Source: Klebsormidium nitens
Lineage: Eukaryota > Streptophyta > Klebsormidiophyceae > Klebsormidiales > Klebsormidiaceae
Direction: 5' to 3'
Length of the DNA: 64,000 nt
Assembly (NCBI GenBank): GCA_000708835.1
Contig: DF237151.1
Span: 62,001-126,000 of the forward strand
How positions within the stretch are numbered: position 1 is the first letter of the stretch; every line of letters begins with the position of its first letter. A program made the position numbers and the translations under genes. This document shows, in pieces, positions 47,801 through 60,015 of this stretch. The notes beneath the pieces were generated by a model. It worked only from the letters and a program-made list of their open reading frames with translations, ran no database searches and was not told where the DNA came from.

Positions 47801-49750
47801 ATTATACCTTCTTCCGTGAAAGAGCAGATCGGGATCAAGCACGGTCCTCTTTTTGAGGTCGGCATTTACCTGCCACTTGCGCCGAGCGTGCTGGAAGTGG
47901 CGGCGACCTTGGCAGAGTTTTTGCTGCCTCGTAGACGCACAGCTAGAAGGCTGTTCGAGGACGCCCCTCTTCACCACTTCGATTGAATCAAATTCAGGTT
48001 TCGAGTGTTACACGCAACGGATTGCGCGCGGCATGTAGAAGCGCCAGGATGACCGTACGTCTGAAGTGCATCTGGCTTTCAGAAGAACAATAGATTGTGG
48101 AGCCACAGCAGCATCAGTCCAAGCAGGCGAGGACATGGGCACCATTTTGTTGTCTCCCAGATCGAACCCGGCACTCGTCATTGCTGCCTGCAATCTCATT
48201 GTTCTTTCCCGCGTGCTAGCAACTGTCCACATGTTAAGAAACCGGACCAGCGTAATTAGATAAGATCTCTGGAAGGTAGTGAAGCCACAAGACTGATGAG
48301 GAGATAGCAAAGCGCGCAGTACACGGTTCAGACTGTTGCAAAGGAAGAGGGCAAACGAACAACTTGTTCTTGAAACAAACAGAGTACGGATGCCGAATCT
48401 GCTGCAAAAGAAACAGGCTTGTCAAACAAGGTGGAATAATCATTCCGAGCACCATTCAGAGAAAAGGATGGCCATTCAAGTCCTCTGCCAGTTGGAGATT
48501 GGGTCACGGCAAACGGGCTTTGAAAATTCACCAAAATAGAAGGGCTGACTTGTAGCATCAGCACGCAGACTCCAACTGTGTTTGAGGCGCTTTTGTGTTC
48601 GCGCTCCCAGGTCTTTCAGTGCATCACGGCTTTCGGGAAAACTCACCCACCTGGCAAGCAACTCGACTGCTGTCAAAATGGATGAAATGGATGAAACAAG
48701 TTGAATTGTTTCATGTGAGTCGCTGGTTTTGCAAGCCAAACAGGTCGAAGAAGCCGACGAGCCCACCAAACTTGGGAAGCTTCAAAGAAGTCAGTCCGAA
48801 AACAGAGTCCATACAATCTTTCAGTGGAACCATCCCCATTTGGTCGCAACTCCAAAGGGCTGACAATCAACGTCCCAACTTTGTTAAGGAAGGAATATTT
48901 GGTGCAACGAGGTGTTATCAAGCTCCGAGCATCAGACGGTCGCAACCAAAGAAAGTTGGGGCTTAAAAGATGCCCCGCTTAGCTTCGCACACGTACATCA
49001 CTGCTTCGAAGCAGATTTTCCCTTATTAGCATCATCTGGCTCTTGCGGTTATCTTCGAAACCCTTAGGACGCTTCGATCAAAAAAGCTCTCCGGCCATCC
49101 GCTGAAAACACAACAGGACCCTTTGGCCCCAACGGAGGTAAGTTCAGCTCCGCGGTGCCGGGCGGAATCATCACAACAAGCAGCGAACGCCGCGATGACC
49201 GAACACAAGGCATTTGTGTGGGATCTCGATCGATCTGGTGTGGTGCTTTTTGGAGAAAACTCAAATAGAGTTAGCATTTAAGTAGGATTGAAGGAGACGT
49301 CTTCAGCCAACCGTAATCTACGGCAAAGAGTGAGACCGGGGACAAATGGCCAGTGGGCGCTCTTTTGTCAGCCTTGTTAGGAGTTCAGGCAAGGCAGGAG
49401 AAGCCTCAAGGCTAAGATCACGAATTCCAGGTGGTGTTGCAAAGGGATCGAGTAGCTTTCTATGTACTCGCTCTTGGCATGCGTGAAGGTCTTCTAGGAC
49501 GTAATGGTTGAGAAACAGTTACGACAGTGGCATCAGAGAAGAGCGTTTCCGCCTTGAGCTCCATCTTGCGTAGCCCCAGGTATCCGCGCTCATCACGCCC
49601 TCTAAAAAGTACGCGGCTTTGTGTTCCAATCAGAGTCCGGAGATCAAGAAGACGCCCAAAGAACGCTCAGCCCTAGACCGCCATATGCTATGGGCTGGTT
49701 TTGGTTTGTGCTCGCCCACTGCATCCTAGAACCAATAAACAATCAATTTT
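44900..49750 (+). repeat. Largest segmental duplication unit (matches 37.2-41.25 and 34.35-36.9 kb)
   Basis: This unit contains the full set seen separately in the two other blocks. Its first part matches 37.2-40 kb and its last part matches both 40.0-41.2 and 34.35-36.9 kb. It carries modules at 44940, 45459, 47567, 48111, 48555 and 48929. The module at 45459-45532 has a perfect TGGGGC/GCCCCA stem at 45491-45507. Confidence 0.75.
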
Positions 49751-50865
49751 AGGGGACGCCCTTTCTAAACCGGCCCTTATTAGGTTAACGTGTTAGCAAA
49801 ACGCCCACAAGTTGTTTGAAGCCGCAATCTAAGATTGAGCCTTTTATTCACTGACGTCGGGCCTCAGATTGCTTCGGGGACCCAATTAAATATGCCAGGA
49901 GGCCCCAAGAGAATGTTTCGAACGTGAGACACCTTCTTTGGACAAAAAATGAAGGGCTTATAGCAGCGTCGGTGAGCAAGTAGCCAAGCAGTGAGGCGCC
50001 AGTTCAATGGTCTCGCAGACATCGGCACTCATCCTCGCTGCTTAAAATAGGCTGTTTCTGCAACGCGCATCCCACATATTGCCAAGAACGAACCCTCGGT
50101 CCGCCATATATACAGAAATGTCAAAGGTGATGATTGCACAGAGGGCCCAACTAGCGAATCACGCAACACGGTCGAGCCGTTCGAGGAAGAATTGAGCCGA
50201 ATCAAACGTCAAGTTGAACGTTTCTTGAAACCATCAAAAACTAGACTGAGTAGGTACCAGTGCAACCGACTGGGCCGCTGGGAAAGAAAAGTAAAAAAGC
50301 CAGATTCTAGTCTTTCAGCAGATTCTAGAGAGTTGTGGCGACTGACAGATGCCGAGACTAGATCTTTGCCGGATAAATTTGGGGTCATGCAGTCAAACGG
50401 GTGCCCTCTTATAGCTCGGTCTAACACTGGACTAGCCAAATTGCAATGGTAACATTAGCACAAGAAGTACCTCTGTGAGCCTGGGCGCTGTTTAAACGTG
50501 CGCGCCCATTGCTAACGATGCACTACGTCCGCTTTCACACGATTATCTGACGTGCCCGTCTTTGATGACGACTTGACGGCCATGGAAGGAAACGCAAAAA
50601 GGTGGAGTTGTGTCACACGGAATCTTGCGTTGGGTTGGGCGTCGAGAGACGTCAACAAGGTGGAGGATATCTTGAGCCGACAAGGAGTGGCCGACTCGCG
50701 ACTCTCAAAGGCAATGGATCTTGGATTATCACTACTCTGCCGGCCAACGACGTTATACCATCCATTCATTATACCATCGGCCCTGCTATCTTTCGGCTAC
50801 ACGTACCAGCACTTGACCAATTCCCGGTACGTGAGAGGTGCGGTAACGCGTTCATCAAGATCAGA

Positions 50866-50941
50866 GTGTCAGAGATGCACAACTGAGATACTATTGGGCA
50901 TGCAGATCGCCGCCCAGTTCAGCGGTGCACATCACTGCTTC
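50866..50941 (+). repeat. Module copy with TGCAC/GTGCA inner pairing
   Basis: The left end reads GTCAGAGATGCAC and the right end GTGCACATCACTGCTTC. TGCAC pairs with GTGCA, and CAGA on the left with TCTG on the right. It lies outside the big duplicated blocks, so the preserved pairing is informative. Confidence 0.65.
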
Positions 50942-53639
50942 TGGGCAGGGGTTTCTGAATATCATGAACTGGCCATCATTCCAAGAGAGAGTTAGTACTG
51001 CGCCTTGTGTTGGATCACCGCTGGTCCAAAAACATTGTGGATCGGCGCAACCAACACGCGTATTCTTTCAATATCACGCCCGACCCAGAGTTTAAGGGTT
51101 TATCAGCAACGCCACCAGCCAACGTCATCAAAGCCGTCTTTACACCTGGCCGACCTTTCCTCTCGGGCGCGTATTGGGTCTCATGGCCACTGTCGAGGAC
51201 CGAGTTCTACCGTAGGCGCTTCCGAGACTTCCTGGCACGCCAACGGTCACGCCTACCCAGTTAAAAGCGTCAAGCCTGCGTTACGCAACAGCTTCGGGAG
51301 GAGAAGGCCAAAGATGGGGCGCGGGGCGCAATCCGGCTACTCCAAAGTGATTGGCATTCGTTATCGCTGCTCTTACTCCACTAAGAGAACAAATGAGGCG
51401 ATCGCGCAATACAGTCAGTCAGATTCTAGGGAACCGTGGTCAAGCTGCCATGGATGATATCGTAGACGGATGAGGTAAGCAAAATGTGTAGGACCAGCTC
51501 GAAGCTCGAGAGCCCTCGAGCTAGTTGATTTACTACCAGAGTGCTGCAACTTACGCGATCAATTATTGAACTGCCCGGCAGCCTGCTTTGACATGTCAGC
51601 GCTAATTCCCAAAAGAAGAGACCAGACCAACGAGGAGAACGAAGCAGCTGCCAGGAATCGTATTGCGGCCTTGAGATGACTCGGACGTCTTTCGTCAGAG
51701 TTCTCTCTTGCAGCTGGAACTTCAGCCCAGAAACAAACAGCAAAGCGTCAGCATCATAAGCCACAGACCCACCTTGAGGCAAGAAGCCCCTTTTCCTTAT
51801 ATACATCACAGCCAGATAAGGTGAATCTACGAGCTTCATCCGTAAGCGCGAAACACCATTCGAAGGATCTTTCGAATCTAATAAGAGAAGTCGGCCAAGC
51901 TTTATGTCAGAAAAACAGGGCGATCGGACGAAGAGATTGAAACAGCTTCATGTATGCAGCCTTAGAAGAGACGTTGGCAGGATCAGCCCTCCTCCAACGA
52001 CCAAAAGACAGTAAGTCCACTTGTATAGTCGCTGTTAAACCGCCACGATATCGTATTGGCGGCGAAACAACAGCGCTGCTAGCGCTGTCGTCATCTGGCA
52101 AACTCCCACAATTGCGTTTGCCGACGCCCTCCTTTGAGCCCTTTCTTCACTGATTTTGGGCCTCGATCAGGTTAGCAAAGCTTATATGTGCAGTAAAAGG
52201 CTTCGTACTGACGACAGCAACTTTCAAATGGACTGAAAGGATTTCGGATGATTACGGCAGCGTCGGGGCCCAAATGATGACACAACACTTGAAACCTTGG
52301 ACGTAAACAAACGGTCTCCCAAGAAGGAGCCCTCATCATTGCTGCTTATAACTAGTAGCTCGCATAGATTTGCGCGTGTTCAGTTTGTATCAACAACGAA
52401 CACTGGGTCAGCGGCGAAAATATTTTGTAGATGGTGATGAATGTACAGGGCTCATGAAGAAAGAAAAGCGTGTAGCCGCACAAATCCGAGCTGCTCCCAG
52501 ATCGACCAACCGTTTCGAGAAACATGATGAACCCTATCACAGCCCAACATGAGAAGCAGGCTCGCCAAGTCCGAGCCCAGTAAAAGATTCCATCAATTGC
52601 TTTCGGATAGCCTCTACCAACGCGGACGTTAGATTGAGAGTATTCAGTGTTTCACCAAAGAAAGGCATGTCAGGCAAGCCGCATCTTTGCCAGCCTGTCA
52701 TAAGAAGTACTTTGAAACATCAGCACAGTGGTGCATCGGAACATCTTTGAGGCGGGGCCCAGCTAGCTCTGTTAGTGCATCACTGCTTCGAGTCCCTCAC
52801 AAACACCCGTCTTCATAGAAATTGGTTGTTCACGTGAAAGCAGAAGGGTTGAGGTTGCAAGTCCGAAGCAAGCGAAACACGCGACTCTCTCAAGCTGATG
52901 CTTTATGACCAGAGTAACGCAGTCGCTGCAGCACAAATAGAAGTGATCGATGGCCTGTGCGGCAGCCAGCTTAATGACCAGCTAGCGCTTGTAGAAAAAC
53001 AGATGACGGGGACAATAAGGAGATTGAAGATTTTATTAGCACCCATCCAACGGCAACATATACGATTTGGGAAATTACGCGAGAGCCGAAAGACGTTCGA
53101 CTTAAAGGAGATGACACTGAAGGGCATAGGAACGTGGCGTCAGCATCGAAGCTGTATGAGGCAACATATTTAACGCCCCATCATTTCAATTGAGCGCATC
53201 ACAGCCAGAAAATCCGACCTACTTATAGCGTCTTGGTAACCGAAACGCCTGCTAAAGAATCTTTTTTGACCCGAAAGGGAGAAGTGGAACACTTTGATGA
53301 CAGGGCACCCTTTGGGAGCTGATTTTTGACATAGAAAGCAGGTTCGTGTCTATATCGTCTACAAAACGAGATCAGAATAGTATAAGAATAGTTATTTTTG
53401 TTCTGCGACCAAGAACTGAGTTTTGTGCTCCCCTGGTCGCTATTACCTGCCACGTGACCAGATCGACGAATCGGCGCCGACCACATCAGCGCGCTACTGC
53501 TGTCACGCAAACGCCCCCGAATCTATCCGCCAACGACAATGCTCCAATCTGGCCATCTCAGGGTGCTGGCGTTGGGCCACAAGATTGACAAAAAGTAATA
53601 AACTGGAGCGTCATCACAGCATTCGATGGGCCATGTCTC

Positions 53640-53670
53640 AAGAACAAGAACAAGAACAAGAAGAAGTGGA
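53640..53670 (+). repeat. GAACAA hexanucleotide microsatellite
   Basis: Four tandem GAACAA-type units lie about 20-45 bp upstream of the module at 53687. In one frame they would code Glu-Gln repeats. A chance open frame overlaps on each strand. Confidence 0.8.
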
Positions 53671-53686
53671 GGATGGACCACAGCAG

Positions 53687-53770
53687 CGTCGGTGCATGCA
53701 AAGAGTCATCAACGACTGGGGTCGCCATTTGTCGGTCTTCCCAAAGTCGGCACTCGTCATGGCTGCTTGC
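53687..53770 (+). repeat. Module copy with swapped inner pair (GTGC left, GCAC right)
   Basis: The left end is GCAGCGTCGGTGC and the right end is GGCACTCGTCATGGCTGC. Outer pairing is GCAGC with GCTGC. The inner pair GTGC/GCAC is the reverse of the GCAC/GTGC found in most copies, which is a compensatory change keeping the helix. Confidence 0.7.
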
Positions 53771-54978
53771 ACGTCTCGAAGCTGTTTAGCTTGTGTCCAG
53801 CAATCAGCGTTGGGAACGTACAACTTTGAACGGTAATGATTCATTGAGCTTTTCTTAGAAGCAATGACGAATTGGCGAAGCTTGTTTAAAATGCACACCG
53901 GGGTATGGATAAGCGGCCAAACCAATCTTAAAATTTCTGGACCGTATTCGTGCAGTAAGTGAAGCGTTTGTACCGCCTCTGACAAAACAAAATCTTCAAT
54001 TCGGATTGGAACGATCCGTACCACCTCAATTACTATCGACCCAAAGCTTACGTCCACAACGTGACCTATTTCCGAAACACTAAAGAGGCGGTGCAATAAA
54101 GTGTCCTCGAGATCAAGCGTCAAAGACACAATCTCTGACATTTGGGCTTTCCACAACGCCCAGTTTGGCGACGAACATCGCTGCTTCCAGGCAAGTTCTC
54201 CAGAATAGCATCAAGAAATGGCCATTAACTGCATCCAAGAACGTTAGCATCGCCTGTGGAGACTTGGCCGGACCACAATCAAATATCCCGGTAGCATAGT
54301 TTGATACAACGTGCGTGTATTTGCACCTGAGGCGAAAGAAGAGTTGGAATTCCAGCTACGCCGCTAGTCAACTTTCTAACTCCCTCTTCACACCCGGTCG
54401 GTCGGGCTTTCCTCCGAGGCTGATGTTGGGTCTTGTTATCACTAAGGAGGACTTTATGAAGGGCTACCGAAAGCTGCTGACGCGCATGCTCTGTCTGCAT
54501 TATTGCAATTCGGCATCGGGAGGATAAAGTGTCAAATGGGGCGCCTATTGAATACTCCCAAATCTTTGGCACCCGTCATTGCTGCTTGCATGCAATCTGA
54601 ACACCAAAGCCTCGCGAAGAACAGTCCCTCAAACGGCACGGGCTTCGTACAACGATGCAAGCGGACGAAGTCTTCTAACGTTTTTAGCTCGCCCCGACCA
54701 TATCACCAACCCGACCAAAGCGACCTACTCAAGCTGGATGATCAAAGCACCAGACGACCGCAGAGGGCTGCAGCACTACGTTAACACTGAGCTGCGACAA
54801 GCCTGCTTGGCGTACAAGCGCTTACTGATGAAACAGAGAGAGTACGAACTTCAGACCAGACGCAAAAAAGTATCACGTCGACCGAGCGGCTATGTAATCT
54901 AGGCGCGAGACGCCAAAAATGCTACTTAAGTATTCGAATCTTGACCTGGAACGCCAGCTTAGGGAACAAGAAAGAAAG

Positions 54979-55058
54979 CATCAGCATGCACGGGATGTCG
55001 AATTCATTTGAGGCAAGCACAAACTGCCCCCCCGTTTCTTTGGGTGCATCACAGCCAG
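54979..55058 (+). repeat. Module copy sharing an exact right-end 15-mer with 30587-30601
   Basis: The left end is GCATCAGCATGCAC and the right end GTGCATCACAGCCAG. TGCAC pairs with GTGCA. It shares not only the 15-mer but also a preceding CCCCGTTTCT-like word with the 30.5-kb copy. The sequence just downstream resembles that after the copies at 51815 and 53208. Confidence 0.7.
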
Positions 55059-57393
55059 ACAAATCGGATTTACCAAAGTGTTTTGTAACTGCGAGATGCT
55101 GGAGAGAATAAAACAAAGCTTTTGAGTTCAAAGTAGTAAGTCAACTGAGAGTTGCATGCACCTCAAAGAGCGGGCTCTTATTACCAAGAATTGTTTCTTG
55201 ACAGTAAGAGAGGGCGTCATGTATGCAGCCTTAGAAAACGACGTCGGCCTCGGAGTGTGTTGCGCGGACCTGATCATCTGCGAAGGTCGCCAGAAGATTT
55301 CCAAACGCGCACAACCAAAAACGCGGTCTTCCAAGAACAACAGGTTTGGGAATAGAGCAGCATCGGAGCCCAAATGATGGACAACCAGAGGTGAGGGTCT
55401 CTCAGAAAGTGGTACTCTTCATCGCCGCTTGCAACTCGGTGGCTCTTCTAACAAGTGTGTCCATTATTTGGTAAGAACGAGATTCAATGGGTTAGCATTC
55501 AAGGATTCAAACGTGTGATATATGCACAGGTTTGACGCCGGGGAAACGAAGGTGGCACCATACAATCGAGCTCGTCCAGTTGGAAGAACAGCAACTGTAG
55601 CAATCAACCGTTTATAAACTAGCCTGAGAAGTGCAGACAAATCGCCGCTGAGAAAACAGATTCCTCAAAGCAGCGGCCCAACATGAATCTTCTGGGCGAC
55701 TTTCGAGGAGGTCCTGGTTGAAAGAAACCTTAGCGCGCGCGTATATCCAACCGATATCAACAGATTAGTGTCGGTGTCTCCTGAGAAAGTATTTCGAATC
55801 GTTTTGCCACGACATCAGGGGACTTTGAAGCATCAGCACGACAATCCCACACGTGCGTGAGGCATTGAGTGAACATTCGCGCCCCAGCTATGACGGTGCA
55901 TCATGACTTTCCAAAGGATCAGCAATGCGGCAACTTGTTCGATCCGGCTGTAGAGCAATGACGAACTCGAGGTCACCTGTTTCGCCAAAAGCGTCGGCAA
56001 TCTGGGTACTGACAGGCACCCACGATCGGCTGGAAGGAGGGTTTGGAGCCCACAAGAGGCGGGACATTGTGGGAGAAGTATTAGGGGTCAGTCTCCAACG
56101 CTTTTCGTCCCTGGATATCAGCCCAACTATTTCGTGATTCTCGGGGCTCATGGTCGACCTAAGTAGACTCCAGCAAGCGACAAAAGCCGCATTCCAGCGA
56201 ATCTTATAAATGGAAACAAAGAGGAGCGGGTGTGAATTTTCTTCCTCCGTCAAGAAATTGCTTTGGTCAGTACATCCGTCTGCATGAAGCTTAGCACAAC
56301 AGCGCCGATCAAAACTGACAGCTTGAAGTCTCTTTGCAAGGATATCGACCACAATGGCATCAGAAGCGAAACTGCGTCTGCTTGTGGCGCCATCAACGTC
56401 ACGTGCACCTCAGACGTTCGCTTTCGTCACGCCCTTTCAAGACTTTGCAACTTTACAGTCCCCGTGCTCTCTTGAGAAAGCTAAGAGCAACGGAGACGCC
56501 AGTACGTCCGGAGAGGCCAGATAAGCTCATCCCTACACCGTCAAATCTGGCTGTTAAAGGATTCTGGCTGCCCACAACATGCAGAACACCATCAACTTTT
56601 GACCAACATGTAAAAAATTCAGGAGGACCATGTCGATCGAATCAGGCCCGAAAAGGCGAACTTGTCTGGCGAAGCTTCTCGCTGGAGCGTGGCCAGCTCG
56701 GAATGACTGCTTAGCCCCACAAATTTAAGAACCATTAAAAGGTCCGTACGTTTTGACGCCGGGAATTGGTGGAAATGCAGAACAAAATCTTTTCGTGAAG
56801 CGTGTGCCCCAAACGAGCTTGCAACAAGCTTCAAGGCCACGATCAAAGGCTCGTTACTTTGCGAGCTGACTTCGCTTGAAGGTTGCGGCCGGGCGCCATC
56901 ATAGCCAGGCTCTTCTTGTTGCCAGGTGCACAGCACAACCAGCTAACTGCACATTGTGTGGCGAAAGATGTATCCACCCTGGGTGTGCATTGCGTGATTT
57001 GCATGCATTCGAGTATACTTTCCGAGGGTGGTCCTGAGCGTCAGCACGCAACTCGTCCTTGAGGCGCAGATTGTCAGGTGCCCCAATCTCGCGTGCGCAT
57101 CATAGCTGGCCGGAACACGCATATTACCTCCGTGTGAGGGTCTTGATGCGAACGGGAGGAAGACAAGCCTTGGCCCATATTCTTCAAAGTCCAGAGTTTG
57201 CAGCGTGCACGAGGCATCCGTCTATAGTCGGATAATATTTGGACCCCACGAACAGTGCAAAAAACGGCTTTTCCCAAGCGTACCCGAAACTTCACTCTGC
57301 TTAAGCGTCTGGCTCGCGCATTTTGCTTAAGCAGAAAGTCCGTGGGTTCGAGAAGAATAGGGAGCCGCTTAAAAGGAGCGAGCACGAATCTGA

Positions 57394-58032
57394 GTGAAAG
57401 AATCGTGCGATCAAACGTACTCGTGGCATCTAACTGACGCCATCAACTGGGGCAACCATCGTTTATGGCCCCAGTATTGCGAACATTTTCATTGCCAGTG
57501 CTACTCGAGAAGAGTCAAAAGCACAATAAACCTCGAGGTCTCTGTAGCGTCCCCTATAGGGAATCAGGGCGCACAGAGACGTCTCCCGCCAGGCTCAAGC
57601 CGGGCTGGGCTAACACTCAACGGAGAAAGGCGTGCGAGGCATGTTAAACATGACCCCCAGGGTTTCAGCGGGTCTTACCCTAACCACAGCGTCAAAGTGG
57701 TTGTACAAAAGGCGAATTGGCGTGATGGCCGAGAAAAGGACGCCACAAAAAAGAGCAGAAGCGAGGAGTCCCAGGGAAAACTTAGGTGGCAAGCCGACGG
57801 CAACCTGAACTTGGATGAACGTGAAGGGTGCGAACAGAGAAAGGGCGTGAGAGAAACGAGAAAAAATGCCGTGACTCAGGGTTGGGATATAAAGAGATTG
57901 AATCACGACAACGAATTGCTACCACATGCAGGCAGAGAGAAGATACTAGATAAACCAAAAACACAGCAATTGAGGCTGCCAGAATCAGAAACGAGGCCTT
58001 TCGACGGTCCCTCACACGGTGCGATTTGCTAA
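57394..58032 (+). other. 212-codon open frame, unrecognised
   Basis: The longest plus-strand open frame in the interior. It begins across a module-like segment (AINWGNHR, compare AINWGNIR at the end of the frame near 30560) and continues into a Lys/Arg/Glu-rich hydrophilic tail. There is no recognisable domain and no splice support. Chance cannot be excluded at this length. Confidence 0.2.
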
Positions 58033-58816
58033 AACTTCGAAAGGTGGAACCGCAACGTTTGAGATAGTGCGGATGTAGAGTTGTGGGTGCTAAACGCATT
58101 CGCATAAGATTGTGGCTGCCCATGCACTAGTCATCGTTTGCCACAGGGTGTTTGAAGCGCGGCCTGTTCCATTTGAGGCATAAACCCGACAACGTTTCCA
58201 AGAGGATTGCCTAAGCATCATAGAAACAGTCGGGCAGACGCGCGACGGTAGCAACAACCCACAGCCGATTCGCTGTTTTGTGTATGCGGCACGTGGACTG
58301 GGCAGTGAGGCTCGTCCCAATAGCGGTAGATCGAGACGAGAGCACGGAATCGGATTTGCATCCGGAACGGGCCGTGAGAAACAATGGGCGCTTTGAGCGT
58401 CAGCTTGTTTGACAGCACAGTGAAGGACAAAGGGTGCAACTTCCAGCACGCGGCTAGGAGAGAGCCTGCTGAGTCTCTCACTTGGAATTCAACATCTGTC
58501 AGTCTACTTTCAACGAGACAATCCTTAATGCTCAATATCTCGTGCCAAACCATTACAGCATCAGCAACACCAAGTTAGAGACTGAAGCCCTTGCTGGCAA
58601 TGCTTCAGTCCTGGTCGTGCATCATTACTGTCAAGCCAGTGGGGCGTAGACGACTACGCACGAGAACAACTAGAGCTGTGACTGGCCTCAGCAGAAAGAA
58701 TACATGAAGCATGGCCTCCACGAGGACGCCACATTCAACCCTCATAAGCCAGTACGATACCCGCAGCTCAGACTGGCCGTTAGAAGGTTGGGGCTCGTGA
58801 TCTGACTCTGTTAAGA

Positions 58817-59227
58817 GTGTTGCGGGGATGTGCACAGATCAATTCGGCACTTCGCTCGTCAAAATATGGCTCGTTCAACGACGTACTTGAATTGAACTGG
58901 GCCGGCAACACAAGGAACAGTGAAACCGGACCCCAAAAGACTGGGTGCTTTAATTTACTAGAGGGGTATTTTCAAGGCGCGACTTTGAAGCTTCCAATAA
59001 AGGTAGTTCAGATCTTTGATCTGGAAGGGGTTGCCAATAATCAAGCAATGTGTTTACAGGCGGGATGCAAGATTCAAGGGATAAAGCTAGACGGCAATGC
59101 TTGGACACCAGTGCAAGGTGCCCACGTTGTTGGTTCTCCAAAGAACGGACCTTTGACAAAACAATGCAAGCACAAAGCGCAAGGAAAAGCTCTAGTTCAA
59201 ACATTCAGACCCGAGTTTTACAGGTGA
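58817..59227 (+). other. 136-codon open frame, unrecognised
   Basis: The predicted peptide has a protein-like mix of residues in its middle (LPIKVVQIFDLEGVANNQAM) but no motif I recognise. It lies between two module copies (58558 and 59379) on the same strand. It could be a remnant of whatever the inter-module DNA once encoded. Confidence 0.2.
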
Positions 59228-60015
59228 TTGCACGTGGACGAGCATGTGAGGAGGGAAAGCCAGGGGCACGAAAGGGATCGTACAACGTGCTAGAGAAAAG
59301 CGAGTTTTCATAATACCGATGGAAATGGGATTGCAGACTGGTTTGCATGATTGTGTCTGCTGAGAGTTTGAAGTTGCAGCATCATCGAATTGCCGGCTCG
59401 AAGGGTCGAAGACGGAGATGACCAGTACAGGTCAGTCGGGCAGCACGAATCATTGCTACGCCCTTCCAAAAAAGTATGCAAACGGTATGCGTAGTCAAGT
59501 GCATCAACCAAAAAGGAATTTGAGCACCAGCGTAAAGCTGAAGGCGACGATACATGCAGATAAACGGGTTAGACGCTGTGAATGCCCTCCGACAGTTTAC
59601 GATGAAACAGGTTTGTGAAGGTAGGTATGTTGCGATACGAAGATAGTAAGAATGTAAAAGCGGCCCAGTCTCCGGTTTGGGAGGGAAGGTCATCCTTCCA
59701 AGCTTAGTCGTCATCCATCGGGGTAGCTGTTCTTTAAAAGTGGCGCCGAATCCGACGCAATGTTTTTTAGCCCTTGACGTCGCCTTCTCCATCAGCTTAA
59801 TCTGCTTCATTCTCATCCACCAACGACGTCTAACGCATATCAGACTCTCACACATGACCATTGCGGGAAAGGCGTTGAGGCAGGAATGGAATATTCAGAA
59901 GACGGTCAGACCATCAGTCCGTTCGATCCCTTCATTTTATGAGATCCTAATGAAGTTTCGGTGTCAATTCATCTTTGACACCGACACTTGTTCCACCACC
60001 TATTATAGGCTTGCC

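Larger units (their letters stand above)
19711..59460 (+). repeat. Dispersed array of ~77-bp hairpin-ended modules, about 55 copies, one orientation
   Basis: Each module starts with a word like RGCRTCAG(C)AC and ends with a word like GTGCATCAYWGC, 65-90 bp later. Forty-one copies delimited by eye (left to right end): 19711-19777, 20186-20264, 22633-22704, 23212-23295, 24211-24275, 25427-25498, 25729-25797, 27275-27347, 29622-29696, 30523-30601, 31072-31150, 34722-34805, 35289-35366, 35737-35818, 36108-36184, 37263-37344, 37887-37956, 40264-40335, 40677-40753, 41061-41140, 42462-42540, 44940-45014, 45459-45532, 47567-47640, 48111-48187, 48555-48630, 48929-49008, 50866-50941, 51745-51815, 52260-52348, 52717-52790, 53138-53208, 53687-53770, 54513-54589, 54979-55058, 55360-55432, 56360-56420 (weak), 57038-57109, 57423-57480, 58558-58630, 59379-59460. 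Further right-end words occur near 21143, 39271, 39744, 40085, 41341, 41711, 42923, 46689, 47171, 50026, 51360 and 54173. Spacing is irregular, mostly 250-900 bp. Outside the large duplicated blocks the DNA between modules is mostly dissimilar. Confidence 0.7.

Noticed and set aside
53638-54156. 172-codon minus-strand open frame
   Set aside because: It runs antisense through a microsatellite and two module copies, has no recognised domain and no splice support. Given its length and location, chance is the better explanation.
19711-59460. CRISPR array or bacterial integron
   Set aside because: The repeats are diverged and irregularly spaced, with intervals far too long and variable for CRISPR. 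There is no cas gene, no integrase and no core-site word, and the flanking genes are intron-bearing eukaryotic genes.
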